From: Chelatococcus albus
Lineage (GTDB): Bacteria; Pseudomonadota; Alphaproteobacteria; Rhizobiales; Beijerinckiaceae
NCBI RefSeq assembly: GCF_030067675.1
Contig: NZ_JASJEV010000016.1
Location: 1 to 60,263 of the forward strand
DNA length: 60,263 bases
Reading direction: 5' to 3'
The notes below the pieces were generated by a model, which was not told where the DNA came from, ran no database searches, and saw only the letters and a list, made by a program, of their open reading frames with translations. Positions 47,402-55,670 of this stretch are shown piece after piece; positions within the stretch are counted from its first letter, which is position 1, and each line of letters begins with the position of its first letter. Made by a program: the position numbers and the translations under genes.

Positions 47402-48556
47402 TCATGCCGCCCTGGCGAGCGGCGTCGCGACACCCATGTCGGCGAGCACCGCGCGCACGGCGGCGAGCGCGGCGTGCAGGTCCTTGGGATAGAGCCGGCC
47501 GATGCAACCGATGCGGAAGGAATCCGCCACCGTCAGCTTGCCGGGATAGATGACGAAGCCGCGCTCCTTCAGCCCGTCGTAGAAGCGCTGGAAGACGAAG
47601 GCCGGATCCCTCGGCATGTGGAAGGTGACGATGATTGGCGCCTGCAGGGCGTCGGGCAGCAGCGTCTCGAAGCCGAGCGCCCGCATGCCGTCGATCAGCA
47701 CCTTGCCGTTCTCGGCGTAGCGCCCGCCGCGCCCGGCGACGCCGCCTTCGGCGAGGAACTCCTCGAGCGCCTGGTGAAAGGACACGATGACGTGGATCGG
47801 CGGGGTGAAGCGGAACTGCCCCGTCTTCTCGAAGCCCTGCCACTGGTCGTGGAGATCGAGGACGAGCGTGGTGGCGTTGCCCTTGGTCTCGGCAAGCGCG
47901 TCGCGCCGGCAGATGACGAAGCCAAAGCCGGGCACACCCTCGATGCACTTGTTGGAGGAGGCGGCAACCGCGTCGAAGGGGCTCGCCGCAGCGTCGAGCG
48001 GAAGCGCCCCGAAGGCGCTCATGGCGTCGATGAGCAGGCGCCGGCGGTGGCGGGCAACGAGGGCGGCGATCGCCTCGATCGGATTGCGGATGCCGCTCGT
48101 CGTCTCACAGTGCACGGCGAAGACGTGGGTGATGGCGGGGTCCTTGGCGAGGATCGCCTCCACCGCGGCGAGATCGGGCGGGGTGTCTTCGGGCGTCTCG
48201 TGCACGACGGTGGCGCGGCCGGCGATGTCGAGGATGCGCTTGGCGCGGTGGCCGTAGGCGCCGTTGATGAGCACGAGCACCTTGCCGGAGGCAGGCACGA
48301 AGCTGGTGAGCATGGCCTCGACGGCGAAGGTGCCCGAGCCCTGCATGGGTACGGTGACGTGGGTGCCCGCGCCGTTGACGATTTCCGGCAGGCGCTCGAG
48401 CACCGCCTTGTTGATCTTGAGGAATGTCGCGTCGCGCGAGCCCCAGTCGTGCACCATGACCTCCTTCACCGAGCGGGAGGTGGTGAGCGGGCCGGGCGTG
48501 AGCAGCAGGGGGTCGCCGGTCTCGGAGGCGGCGCGGGGGAAGGGAGCAAGCGACAT
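47402..48556 (-). CDS. phnW: 2-Aminoethylphosphonate-pyruvate transaminase
   Basis: A 384-residue class V aminotransferase converting 2-aminoethylphosphonate and pyruvate to phosphonoacetaldehyde and alanine. LLTPGPLTTSRSVKEVMVHDWGSRD is the family N-terminus; VPMQGSGTFAVEAML and HCETTSGIRNPI form the PLP site with the Asp in LLIDAMSAFGALP; the Schiff-base Lys is in ASSNKCIEGVPGFGF. The ATG at 48556 follows AGGAG by nine bases and gives a family-like length; upstream ATG codons lack a binding site. First gene of phnW-phnA-phnY, divergent from a LysR gene. Confidence 0.95.
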   Translation of the reverse strand: MSLAPFPRAASETGDPLLLTPGPLTTSRSVKEVMVHDWGSRDATFLKINKAVLERLPEIVNGAGTHVTVPMQGSGTFAVEAMLTSFVPASGKVLVLINGAYGHRAKRILDIAGRATVVHETPEDTPPDLAAVEAILAKDPAITHVFAVHCETTSGIRNPIEAIAALVARHRRRLLIDAMSAFGALPLDAAASPFDAVAASSNKCIEGVPGFGFVICRRDALAETKGNATTLVLDLHDQWQGFEKTGQFRFTPPIHVIVSFHQALEEFLAEGGVAGRGGRYAENGKVLIDGMRALGFETLLPDALQAPIIVTFHMPRDPAFVFQRFYDGLKERGFVIYPGKLTVADSFRIGCIGRLYPKDLHAALAAVRAVLADMGVATPLARAA

Positions 48557-48637
48557 GCCGTGAGGCTCCTGGCTTGATGTCAGGCTCATGCTCGCGCTAC
48601 CCCAATCATAGGTCAAATATTTGCTTTTGATACGTAA

Positions 48638-48654
48638 TATAGATCATATCTATA
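48638..48654 (+). promoter_or_regulatory. LysR operator candidate between phnW and its regulator
   Basis: TATAGAT-CAT-ATCTATA is a perfect 17-base inverted repeat containing the T-N11-A pattern of LysR-type boxes. It sits in an AT-rich pocket 35 bases before the LysR start and about 80 bases before phnW, where one regulator could repress itself and activate the catabolic operon. Confidence 0.6.
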
Positions 48655-48688
48655 ATATCATGACCCGGCGGCAGTGGAGCCAGGCCAC

Positions 48689-49570
48689 GTGAACATCGTC
48701 CATCTCAGGGCCTTCCATCTCGTCGCCCAGGCCGGCAGCTTCACCCATGCCGCGCGCGCCGGCGGCGTCAGCCAGCCGACGCTCTCGGCCCAGGTGCGAG
48801 CGCTGGAGCAGATGCACGGCGTCAATCTCTTCAATCGGCGCGGGCGCGGTGTCACCCTGACGCCGCTCGGGCAGAACCTCTTCACCATCACGACGCGTCT
48901 CTTCGCGGCGGAGGACGAGGCGCGCGCCCTCATCGCCGGCAGCCGCACGCTCGCGCGCGGCCATCTGCGCGTGGCGGCAGACAGTCCGACGCATGTCATG
49001 CCGCTGCTCGCGGCGCTGAAGCGCCGGCACGCGGGCCTCACCTTCTCGCTGCGCGTCGGCAATTCGTCCGATGTGCTGAAGCAGATTCTCGACTACGACG
49101 CCGACGTGGCGGTCATGGCCAAGCGCACGTCCGACCCGCGCATCCACAGCTTGAGATTGAGAGCCGACCGCCTTGTGCTCTTCGTGCCGCAGGCGCATCC
49201 CTGGGTGCATCGTCAGGCCGTGGCGCTGCAGGAGCTGACCGGCCGCGACCTCGTCATTCGCGAGCGCGGCTCGATCACGCGCGAGGTATTCGAGGCGCGG
49301 CTGTCCGAGGCCGGCGTGCGGCCGGGCACGCTCGTCGAGGTGCAGACCCGCGAGGCGGTGCGCGAGGCGGTGGTCGCCGGCTTCGGCATCGGCATCGTCT
49401 TCGACAGCGAACTGGGCTCGGACGCCGACATTCACGCGCTCGACGTCGCCGACGCCGATCTCACGGTCGAGGAATATGTCGTCTGCCGTGAGGAGCGACG
49501 GCGCATCCCCCTGCTGCGCGGCTTCCTGGAGATCGCGCATCAGGCGGTGGCGGAGGCGCCCCAGGGATGA
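48689..49570 (+). CDS. LysR-family transcriptional regulator, probably of phosphonate catabolism
   Basis: A 293-residue LysR regulator. The helix-turn-helix spans residues 1-60 (VNIVHLRAFHLVAQAGSFTHAARAGGVSQPTLSAQVRALEQ), followed by the periplasmic-binding-like effector domain from about 90 (GHLRVAADSPTHVMPLL). The GTG at 48689 was chosen since the conserved N-terminus starts there; GGAG lies ten bases ahead. Divergence from phnWAY suggests an inducer such as 2-aminoethylphosphonate, by analogy with other LysR regulators of phosphonate genes. Confidence 0.86.
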   Translation: MNIVHLRAFHLVAQAGSFTHAARAGGVSQPTLSAQVRALEQMHGVNLFNRRGRGVTLTPLGQNLFTITTRLFAAEDEARALIAGSRTLARGHLRVAADSPTHVMPLLAALKRRHAGLTFSLRVGNSSDVLKQILDYDADVAVMAKRTSDPRIHSLRLRADRLVLFVPQAHPWVHRQAVALQELTGRDLVIRERGSITREVFEARLSEAGVRPGTLVEVQTREAVREAVVAGFGIGIVFDSELGSDADIHALDVADADLTVEEYVVCREERRRIPLLRGFLEIAHQAVAEAPQG

Positions 49571-49626
49571 CCGTGGACGGCTCCGGCGAGAACCTTCCTC
49601 CGGCAGGCTCACGCCGGAACCTCCGC

Positions 49627-49785
49627 CCTGTCACCCCGGAAGCCGCGTGAGCGGCTGTCCGGGGCCCAGAAACGATCGCGGTGCAGGGGACTGGCGCGGT
49701 GGACGTCGTGCCTTCCCGGCAAGCGGCATCGGTTCTGGGTCCCGGGCTCATCGCTGCGCTCCGCCCCAGGGATGACCGGGGTGTT
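49627..49785. repeat. Dispersed intergenic repeat, copy 1
   Basis: About 160 non-coding bases whose two outer blocks reappear in inverted orientation at 55428-55576. Block A (49630-49684) begins CCCCGGAAGCCGCG and can fold onto GCGGCTGTCCGGGG as a strong hairpin around GTGA. Block B (49726-49780) carries GGCATCGGTTCTGGG...GATGACCGGGG. The structure resembles the palindromic mosaic intergenic elements common in Hyphomicrobiales genomes. The rest of the region 49571-49921 has no gene. Confidence 0.75.
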
Positions 49786-49872
49786 TTCAGGGTTGCCGCT
49801 GTCGCTCCGTTCCGAGAGGCGAAAGGCAGGCACTGTCGCAAAAGTGTCATAAACGGCAGGAATCGAGCGACG

Positions 49873-49886
49873 CCACAAAATACCAC
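49873..49886 (+). promoter_or_regulatory. CCAC-N6-CCAC direct repeat upstream of the Na/Pi-type gene
   Basis: CCAC-AAAATA-CCAC, with the same spacer AAAATA as the copy at 55295-55308 and the same spacing as the copy at 56501-56514. It lies 36 bases before the ATG of the Na/Pi-cotransporter gene. Possible site for the DeoR-family regulator encoded at 55671. Confidence 0.45.
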
Positions 49887-49921
49887 TTCCATGTAGGCGG
49901 CTAAGCGTCTAGCCTTCCCCG

Positions 49922-51652
49922 ATGGAAGCAACACGGGTCCTCGTCCAGCTCATCGGCAGCGTCGCGCTCCTCCTCTGGGGCGTGCGCATGGTGCGCACCG
50001 GCGTCAGCCGGGCCTTCGGCGCCGAGCTGCGGCGCCTCATGGCCCTGTCCTCGCGCAGCCGGGCGAGCGCCTTCGCGAGCGGCCTCGCCACGACGACCCT
50101 CCTGCAGTCGAGCACGGCCACGGCCCTCATCATCGGCTCCTTTGCCGGCCGTGGGCTCATCGAGCTGCCGGCGGCGCTCGCCGTCATGCTGGGCGCCGAC
50201 GTGGGCTCGACGCTTGCCGCCCAGCTCCTCGCCTTTGACGTCAAGTGGCTGTGGGCCGTGCTCGTGGCCGCCGGCTTCGTGCTCTTCTCGAGCCGGGAGG
50301 GGGAGAAGGCCCGCGGCGCCGCGCGCGCGGTCATCGGCCTCGGCCTGCTGCTGCTCGCCCTGCAGGAGCTCGGCCTTGCCGCTGCCGCTCTTCGCGAATC
50401 GCCGACCGTGCGCGTCGTCCTCGCTGCCGTGGGCGGGGAGCCGCTGATCGCACTCGGCATCGCGGCCCTCATCACCTGGGCGGCGCATTCGAGCCTTGCC
50501 ATCGTCCTCTTCGTCATGTCGCTCGCCGGCGGGGGCATCATCCCGCTGCCGCTGGCGCTGACGCTCGTGCTCGGCGCCAATATCGGCGGCGCCTTCGCGC
50601 CCTGGGCGGCGCTCTCCGGCGCGCCGCCGGCAGCGCGGCGCGTGCCGCTCGGCAACCTCGCCATGCGCGGGACGGCGGTCGTCGCCATCCTGCCCTTCAT
50701 CGGCCCGGCGAGCGGGCTCGTCGCCGAGGCCGTCGCCGAACCGGCACGGGGGGTCGTGCTCTTCCACACCGCCTTCAACCTCGCCGTGGCTGCCGTCGGC
50801 CTGCCCTTCGTCGGCGCGCTCGCGCGCCTCCTCGAGCGCTGGGGGCGCGAGGCGCCGCAGGCGCCCGAGGCCGGCCGGCCGCGCCACCTCGACGCGAGCG
50901 TGCTCGACACGCCCTCCGAGGCGCTCGCCTGTGCCATGCGCGAGACGCTGCACATGGGCGACTGCGTCGCCGCCATGCTGCGCGACGTGCTGCCCGCCAT
51001 CGAGGGCAGCGACCTCAAGCTCGTGAAGGAGATCGAGAAGGCCGACGACGCCGTCGACCGCCTGCACGAGGCGATCAAGCTCTATCTCGTGGAAGCCTCC
51101 AAGGCGGAGATGTCGGAGGAGGAGAGCCGCCGTTTCGTCGAGATCCTGACCTTCACAACCAATCTCGAGCATATCGGCGACATCATCGACAAGAACCTCG
51201 CCGAGCTTGCCGCCAAGAAGATCAGGAAGAAGCTCTCCTTCTCGCCGGAGGGCCTCGAGGATCTGCGCGCCTTCCACGGGCGCGTGGCCGAGACGATGCG
51301 GCTCGCCTTCAACGTCTTCGCGACGCGCGACATCGGGCTTGCCCGGCGCCTCTTCGCCGACAAGGGGCCGACGCGCGCCGCCGAGCGCGATGCGACCGAG
51401 AGCCATTTCGTCCGCCTGAAGGACGGGCGGCCGGAGTCCATCGAGACGAGCGGCATCCATCTCGACATCATCCGCGACCTGAAGCGCATCCACGGCCATC
51501 TGGTGGCCGCCGCCTATCCCATCCTGGAGGCGGAGGGCGAACTCGCCGACACGCGCCTGAAGGCCCGCGCATCGGCCAAGGGCGGCCGCGGCGGGGACGC
51601 GCGCGGCGGCTCTTCCTGGTCGATGGCCGGTCACGGCCAGCCGTCGCGGTGA
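49922..51652 (+). CDS. Na/Pi-cotransporter family protein with C-terminal PhoU-like domain
   Basis: A 576-residue membrane protein. Two copies of the NptA/SLC34-type repeat are seen: LATTTLLQSSTATALIIGSFAG (QSST, near residues 57-78) and the second at ITWAAHSSLAIVLFVMSLAGGG. About eight membrane segments follow in total. Residues about 330-550 form a PhoU-like helical domain (MRETLHMGDCVAAMLRDVLPAIEG, then IEKADDAVDRLHEAIKLYL). Bacterial YjbB-type members move phosphate, mostly outward. Adjacent to phosphonate genes that release phosphate from C-P bonds, it may export excess Pi. Confidence 0.85.
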   Translation: MEATRVLVQLIGSVALLLWGVRMVRTGVSRAFGAELRRLMALSSRSRASAFASGLATTTLLQSSTATALIIGSFAGRGLIELPAALAVMLGADVGSTLAAQLLAFDVKWLWAVLVAAGFVLFSSREGEKARGAARAVIGLGLLLLALQELGLAAAALRESPTVRVVLAAVGGEPLIALGIAALITWAAHSSLAIVLFVMSLAGGGIIPLPLALTLVLGANIGGAFAPWAALSGAPPAARRVPLGNLAMRGTAVVAILPFIGPASGLVAEAVAEPARGVVLFHTAFNLAVAAVGLPFVGALARLLERWGREAPQAPEAGRPRHLDASVLDTPSEALACAMRETLHMGDCVAAMLRDVLPAIEGSDLKLVKEIEKADDAVDRLHEAIKLYLVEASKAEMSEEESRRFVEILTFTTNLEHIGDIIDKNLAELAAKKIRKKLSFSPEGLEDLRAFHGRVAETMRLAFNVFATRDIGLARRLFADKGPTRAAERDATESHFVRLKDGRPESIETSGIHLDIIRDLKRIHGHLVAAAYPILEAEGELADTRLKARASAKGGRGGDARGGSSWSMAGHGQPSR

Positions 51653-51656
51653 TTCT

Positions 51657-51672
51657 CCCGGCCATGGCCGGG
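51657..51672. repeat. Perfect 16-base palindrome after the Na/Pi gene
   Basis: CCCGGCCATGGCCGGG lies five bases after the stop of the Na/Pi-type gene. A related GC-rich sequence (GAGCCCGGCCATGGC) occurs at 52720-52736 in the next intergenic gap. It may act as a hairpin end signal, but no T-run follows, so I do not call it an intrinsic terminator. Confidence 0.4.
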
Positions 51673-51757
51673 CTCTCCCGGCGATCCCGGGCGGAAGGCC
51701 GCGGCGATCATCGGCGGGCTCGTCGCGACGAGCTAGGCCACCGCAAAGGGGCCATGG

Positions 51758-52618
51758 TCACTGCAGGCGGATCAGCACCAGCCCGCAGACCGTGAGCGCG
51801 GCGGCGGCGATGCGGACCGGGCTTGGCGGCTCCTTCAGAACGACGACGGCGATGAGCGCGCCGAAGAGCACGCTCGTCTCCCTGAGCGCCGCGACCAGGG
51901 CGATGGGGGCGAGCGTCATCGCCCAGATGGCGATCCAGTAGGAGCCGAGCGACATGGCGCCGCCGGCAAGGCCCGGCAGCGCGAAGCGCGCGGCGCGGGC
52001 GAGTTCGGCCGGGCCGCGTCGCCACAGGGCGACGAGCCCCATGGCGACGCCTTCCAGGGCGAAGAGGGCCGCAGAGTAGGCATGCGGATCGCCGGCGCGG
52101 CGGGCGCCGACTCCGTCGACGAGCGTATAGCTGGCGATGGCGAGGGCCGTCAGCAGCGCATAGGCGAGGGCTGCCGGGTCGAGCCGCGCGGAGCGCCCGC
52201 CGCGCAGCGCCATCAAGCCGATGCCGAAGGCAAGCAGCGCGATGCCGGTCAGCCCGCGCCCGTTCAGCGGCTCGTCGAGGATCAGCAGCGACCCGACCGT
52301 GGTGACGAGAGGAGCCGAGCCGCGCGCAATCGGGTAGGCCTGCCCCATGTCGGCGCGTCGGTAGGCTTCGCTGAGCGCGATGGAATAGGTCAGGTGCAGG
52401 ACGACGGAGGCGAGCACCCACGGCATCGCCTGCCACCGTGGCCAGCCGACGACGGCAAGCAGCGGCCAGGCGAGCACGCCAGCGCAGGACATCACGACGG
52501 TGATGGCGAGGAAGGGATCGAGCCGGATCTTGAGCACGGCGTTCCAGCCGGCGTGCATCGCCGCCGCCGCGAGCACGGCGGCGAAGACAAGAGGGCTCAT
52601 GCCGGCGGGGTCGGTCAT
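51758..52618 (-). CDS. EamA/DMT-family transporter
   Basis: A 286-residue drug/metabolite transporter with ten predicted helices forming two EamA repeats; the first repeat ends at YPIARGSAPLVTTVGSLLILDEPL and the second at APIALVAALRETSVLFGALIAVVVLKEPP. These proteins export or import small metabolites; the substrate is unknown. It stands between the Na/Pi gene and the flavoprotein gene, convergent with the former. Confidence 0.9.
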   Translation of the reverse strand: MTDPAGMSPLVFAAVLAAAAMHAGWNAVLKIRLDPFLAITVVMSCAGVLAWPLLAVVGWPRWQAMPWVLASVVLHLTYSIALSEAYRRADMGQAYPIARGSAPLVTTVGSLLILDEPLNGRGLTGIALLAFGIGLMALRGGRSARLDPAALAYALLTALAIASYTLVDGVGARRAGDPHAYSAALFALEGVAMGLVALWRRGPAELARAARFALPGLAGGAMSLGSYWIAIWAMTLAPIALVAALRETSVLFGALIAVVVLKEPPSPVRIAAAALTVCGLVLIRLQ

Positions 52619-52773
52619 CGGGCGCAGGTCCGCTCGCGGATTGCTACCGTGACGAGAGTGAAGGCCGGCTTACCAAGGAAGCAGGGGGACAGGCTCCCCC
52701 CATCGAGGCCACGGCCGGGACGAGCCCGGCCATGGCAAGCCTCGGGTGGTGCGGAACGGGTGCCGCCCGCCCG

Positions 52774-55227
52774 TCACAGGCGCATGCGCGCGCTCGTCGG
52801 GTCGTAGAAGGGTTTGAGGTGGCAGCGCACGGGCACGGGCTCGCCCGCGACGTCGATCATGAACTGCCGCTCGGTGAGCCAGGTGTCGTCGATCGCCTCG
52901 CCGCGCGAGCGCACCCAGCCGAGGCCGACGGTGCCGCCGAGCGAATGGCCGTAGGCGGTGGACGTCACCTCACCGACCGGCTCCCCGTCGGCGGTGATGA
53001 GCTCGCCGCCCCAGGCCGTGGGCGCGTCGGGCGAGGTGGCGAGGAAGGAGACAAGACGCCGCGTCAGTGGCTTGCCCTTCGCCTCGGCGAGCGCCGCCCG
53101 GCCGATGAAGTCCACGCCCTTGTCGAGCTTGACGGCGAAGCCCATGCCGGTTTGCCACGGCGTGTCGTCGGGAGTGAGTTCCCGCCCCCAGGCGCGGTAA
53201 CCCTTCTCGATGCGCAGCGAGTCGATGGCGTAGTAGCCGGCGTCACGCAGACCGAGATCCTCGCCCGCCACGGCGAGGGTCTCGTAGACGGTCGCGGCGA
53301 ATTCGCTTGGCACGTAGAGCTCCCAGCCGAGCTCGCCCATGTAGCTGCGCCGGGCGGCAAGCACGGTCGCATAGCCGACGCCGATCTCGCGGATGGCGCC
53401 GAAGGGGAAGGCCGCATTGTCGAGCGGCGTGCGCGTCACGCGCTGAAGGAGCGCGCGCGATCTGGGCCCCATGACGCCGATGACGGCGTAAGCCGAGGTC
53501 ACATCGGTGAGCACGGCACGCGCCGCCTCGGGAATGTGGCGGTCGATCCAGTGCGCGTCGCGCGTCGCCTGCGCCGTGCCGGTGAGGATGAGGAAGCGGT
53601 CCGGCGCGAGGCGCGCGACGGTGAGGTCGCTCTCGAAGCCGCCGCGCGCGTTGAGGAGCGGCGTATAGACCGTCTGGCCGACGGGCACGGCGACGTCGTT
53701 GGCCGAGAGGCGTTGCAGAACGGCCTCGGCATCGGGCCCTTGCATCAGGAACTTGGCGAAGGAGGTCATGTCGAAGATCGCCACGCCCTCGCGCGCGGCG
53801 CGGTGCTCCGCCGCCACCCGGTCGAACCAGTTCTGCCGGCCGAAGGAATAGGCGATGCGCTGCTCCTCGCCGTTGGCAGCAAAGAAGTTCGGCCGCTCCC
53901 AGCCCATCTTCGAGCCGAAGACGGCGCCCTTGGTGGCGAGCCGGTCGTAGAGTGGCGAGCGGCGGAAGGGGCGGGCCGTGTCGAGCTCGCGGTTCGGCCA
54001 GGGCATGGCGTAGTGCAGGCCGAGCACCTCCTTGACGCGATCCTTCAGCCACAGGGCATTGTTGTTGAAGCGGGCGAAGCGGCGGATGTCGACGGGCCAC
54101 AGGTCGAGCGAGGGCACGCCGCCGACGATCCATTCGGCGAGCGCCCGGCCGGCGCCGCCGCCCGAGGCGATGCCCATGGAATTGAAGCCCGCCGCGACGA
54201 AGACGTTCCGCACCTCCGGCGCCTCGCCGAGGATGAAGTTGTTGTCCGGCGTGAAACTCTCCGGACCATTGAGGAAGGTCTTGATCTCGGCGGTCTCGAG
54301 CGCCGGCACGCGCTCCAGCGCCTTCTCCATCAGGATCTCGAACTGGTCCCAGTCGTCGGGCAGGAGCTGGAACTCGAAGGGGTGGGGGATGCCCTCCATG
54401 CCCCAGGGCTTGGCGTCGGGCTCGAAGCCGCCCATGACGAGGCCGCCCACCTCCTCCTTGAAATAGACGTAGCCGTCCGGGTCGCGCATCACCGGCAGGT
54501 CGGGGGTGACACCGTCGATGCGGCCGGTGACGATGTACATGTGCTCGGCCGAGTGCAGCGGGATCGCCACGCCGCACATGGCGCCGATGTCACGCGACCA
54601 CTGGCCGGCGCAGATGGCGATCATCTCGCAGGCGATCGTGCCCCGCTCGGTCTCGACGGCGGTCACGGCGCCCTTCTCGACGCGGATGCCGGTGACACGG
54701 GTGCGCTCCAGGATGCGTGCCCCGCCCGTGCGGGCGCCGCGGGCGAGCGCTTGGGTGATGTCGGCGGGGTTCGCCTTGCCGTCGCCGGGCAGCCACACGG
54801 CGCCGACGAGATCGTCGGTGCGCATGATCGGCCATTTCTCGCCCGCCTCGCGCGGGGTCAGGACTTCGATGGCAACCCCCTGGGCGTGGGCGGCCGAGGC
54901 GGTGCGCTTGAGTTGCGTCATGCGCTCGGCCGTGCGCGCCACCGTGATCGAGCCGCACTGCTTCCAGCCCGTGGCGAGGCCAGTCTCGGCTTCGAGCGAG
55001 GCATAGAGCTCGGTCGAGTAGCGGATGAGCCGCGTCATGTTCTGGTGGGAGCGCAACTGCCCGACGAGCCCGGCCGCATGCCAGGTCGTGCCGCAGGAGA
55101 GGGTCCCCTGTTCGAGAAGCACGACGTCGCGCTCGCCGAGGCGCGTGAGGTGGTAGGCCACCGACGCGCCGACGATGCCGCCGCCGATGACGACGATGCG
55201 GGCCTGGGTGGGAAAGTCCTGTGCCAT
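52774..55227 (-). CDS. Dimethylglycine/sarcosine-dehydrogenase-like FAD oxidoreductase with GcvT domain
   Basis: An 817-residue two-part enzyme. Residues 1-400 are a DAO-type flavin domain (IVVIGGGIVGASVAYHL near 11-27) whose TTWHAAGLVG (His50) matches the covalent-FAD histidine of dimethylglycine and sarcosine dehydrogenases. Residues about 430-805 are a GcvT aminomethyltransferase domain that passes formaldehyde to tetrahydrofolate (ARGGFESDLTVARL, GELGWELYVP, GYRAWGREL). It oxidatively demethylates an N-methyl amine. The start at 55227 lies just before the flavin motif; the frame upstream is unconserved. PurU lies about 3 kb further on the same strand. The exact substrate is open. Confidence 0.88.
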   Translation of the reverse strand: MAQDFPTQARIVVIGGGIVGASVAYHLTRLGERDVVLLEQGTLSCGTTWHAAGLVGQLRSHQNMTRLIRYSTELYASLEAETGLATGWKQCGSITVARTAERMTQLKRTASAAHAQGVAIEVLTPREAGEKWPIMRTDDLVGAVWLPGDGKANPADITQALARGARTGGARILERTRVTGIRVEKGAVTAVETERGTIACEMIAICAGQWSRDIGAMCGVAIPLHSAEHMYIVTGRIDGVTPDLPVMRDPDGYVYFKEEVGGLVMGGFEPDAKPWGMEGIPHPFEFQLLPDDWDQFEILMEKALERVPALETAEIKTFLNGPESFTPDNNFILGEAPEVRNVFVAAGFNSMGIASGGGAGRALAEWIVGGVPSLDLWPVDIRRFARFNNNALWLKDRVKEVLGLHYAMPWPNRELDTARPFRRSPLYDRLATKGAVFGSKMGWERPNFFAANGEEQRIAYSFGRQNWFDRVAAEHRAAREGVAIFDMTSFAKFLMQGPDAEAVLQRLSANDVAVPVGQTVYTPLLNARGGFESDLTVARLAPDRFLILTGTAQATRDAHWIDRHIPEAARAVLTDVTSAYAVIGVMGPRSRALLQRVTRTPLDNAAFPFGAIREIGVGYATVLAARRSYMGELGWELYVPSEFAATVYETLAVAGEDLGLRDAGYYAIDSLRIEKGYRAWGRELTPDDTPWQTGMGFAVKLDKGVDFIGRAALAEAKGKPLTRRLVSFLATSPDAPTAWGGELITADGEPVGEVTSTAYGHSLGGTVGLGWVRSRGEAIDDTWLTERQFMIDVAGEPVPVRCHLKPFYDPTSARMRL

Positions 55228-55269
55228 GGGTGACCATCCGCTGGAGGAAGCGTCGGACCAGCATAGAGC

Positions 55270-55308
55270 GATTATCGCAATAATCAACATAAAACCACAA
55301 AATACCAC
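55270..55308 (-). promoter_or_regulatory. Operator-like sites before the demethylating flavoprotein gene
   Basis: An exact inverted repeat GATTAT-CGCA-ATAATC (55270-55285) is followed by the direct repeat CCAC-AAAATA-CCAC (55295-55308). Both lie in an AT-rich block about 40-80 bases upstream of the start at 55227. The direct repeat also precedes the Na/Pi gene and, in relaxed form, the DeoR gene. Confidence 0.5.
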
Positions 55309-55427
55309 ATAATGGCGCGCTGGCTTACGCGTGACTGAACGGCCGCCTTCTGCGGGCACGCGCTCGGCAACGTACGGCCGCCGCCGCGGCTTCCACCGTG
55401 ACAGTCAGAGGTTCAGGCGGGAACCAC

Positions 55428-55576
55428 CCCCGGTCATTCCGGGGCCGAGCGGAGCGAGGAGCCTGGAAACCAGGACCGATGCGGGGACAGAATGCGCGGC
55501 GCCCGCCGCGCTCATTCTCCACCGTGATCGCTTCTGGAGCCCGGACAGCCGCTGACGCGGCTTCCGGGGTGACGGG
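55428..55576. repeat. Dispersed intergenic repeat, copy 2 (inverted relative to copy 1)
   Basis: The reverse complement of blocks A and B at 49627-49785, with the order of blocks reversed as expected for a whole inverted copy. Block B' (55428-55482) and block A' (55513-55576) flank a central part that differs between the copies. The gap 55228-55670 otherwise holds the operator-like sites and no gene. Confidence 0.75.
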
Positions 55577-55670
55577 GACTCTTCAGGAACGTGGATGGAG
55601 GCGCGCAGGAAACCTGGTCCGGCCGTGGCGACCATGCATGCGAGGGCGGGCAGCGGCGCCCGTCGCGGGC

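Noticed and set aside
39003-48556. phnX (phosphonoacetaldehyde hydrolase) or C-P lyase genes in the phosphonate cluster
   Set aside because: No HAD-type PhnX or PhnGHIJ-like protein is present; phnY and phnA account for the pathway.
51657-51672. Intrinsic terminator after the Na/Pi gene
   Set aside because: Perfect palindrome but no T-run on either side, so it is listed only as a repeat.
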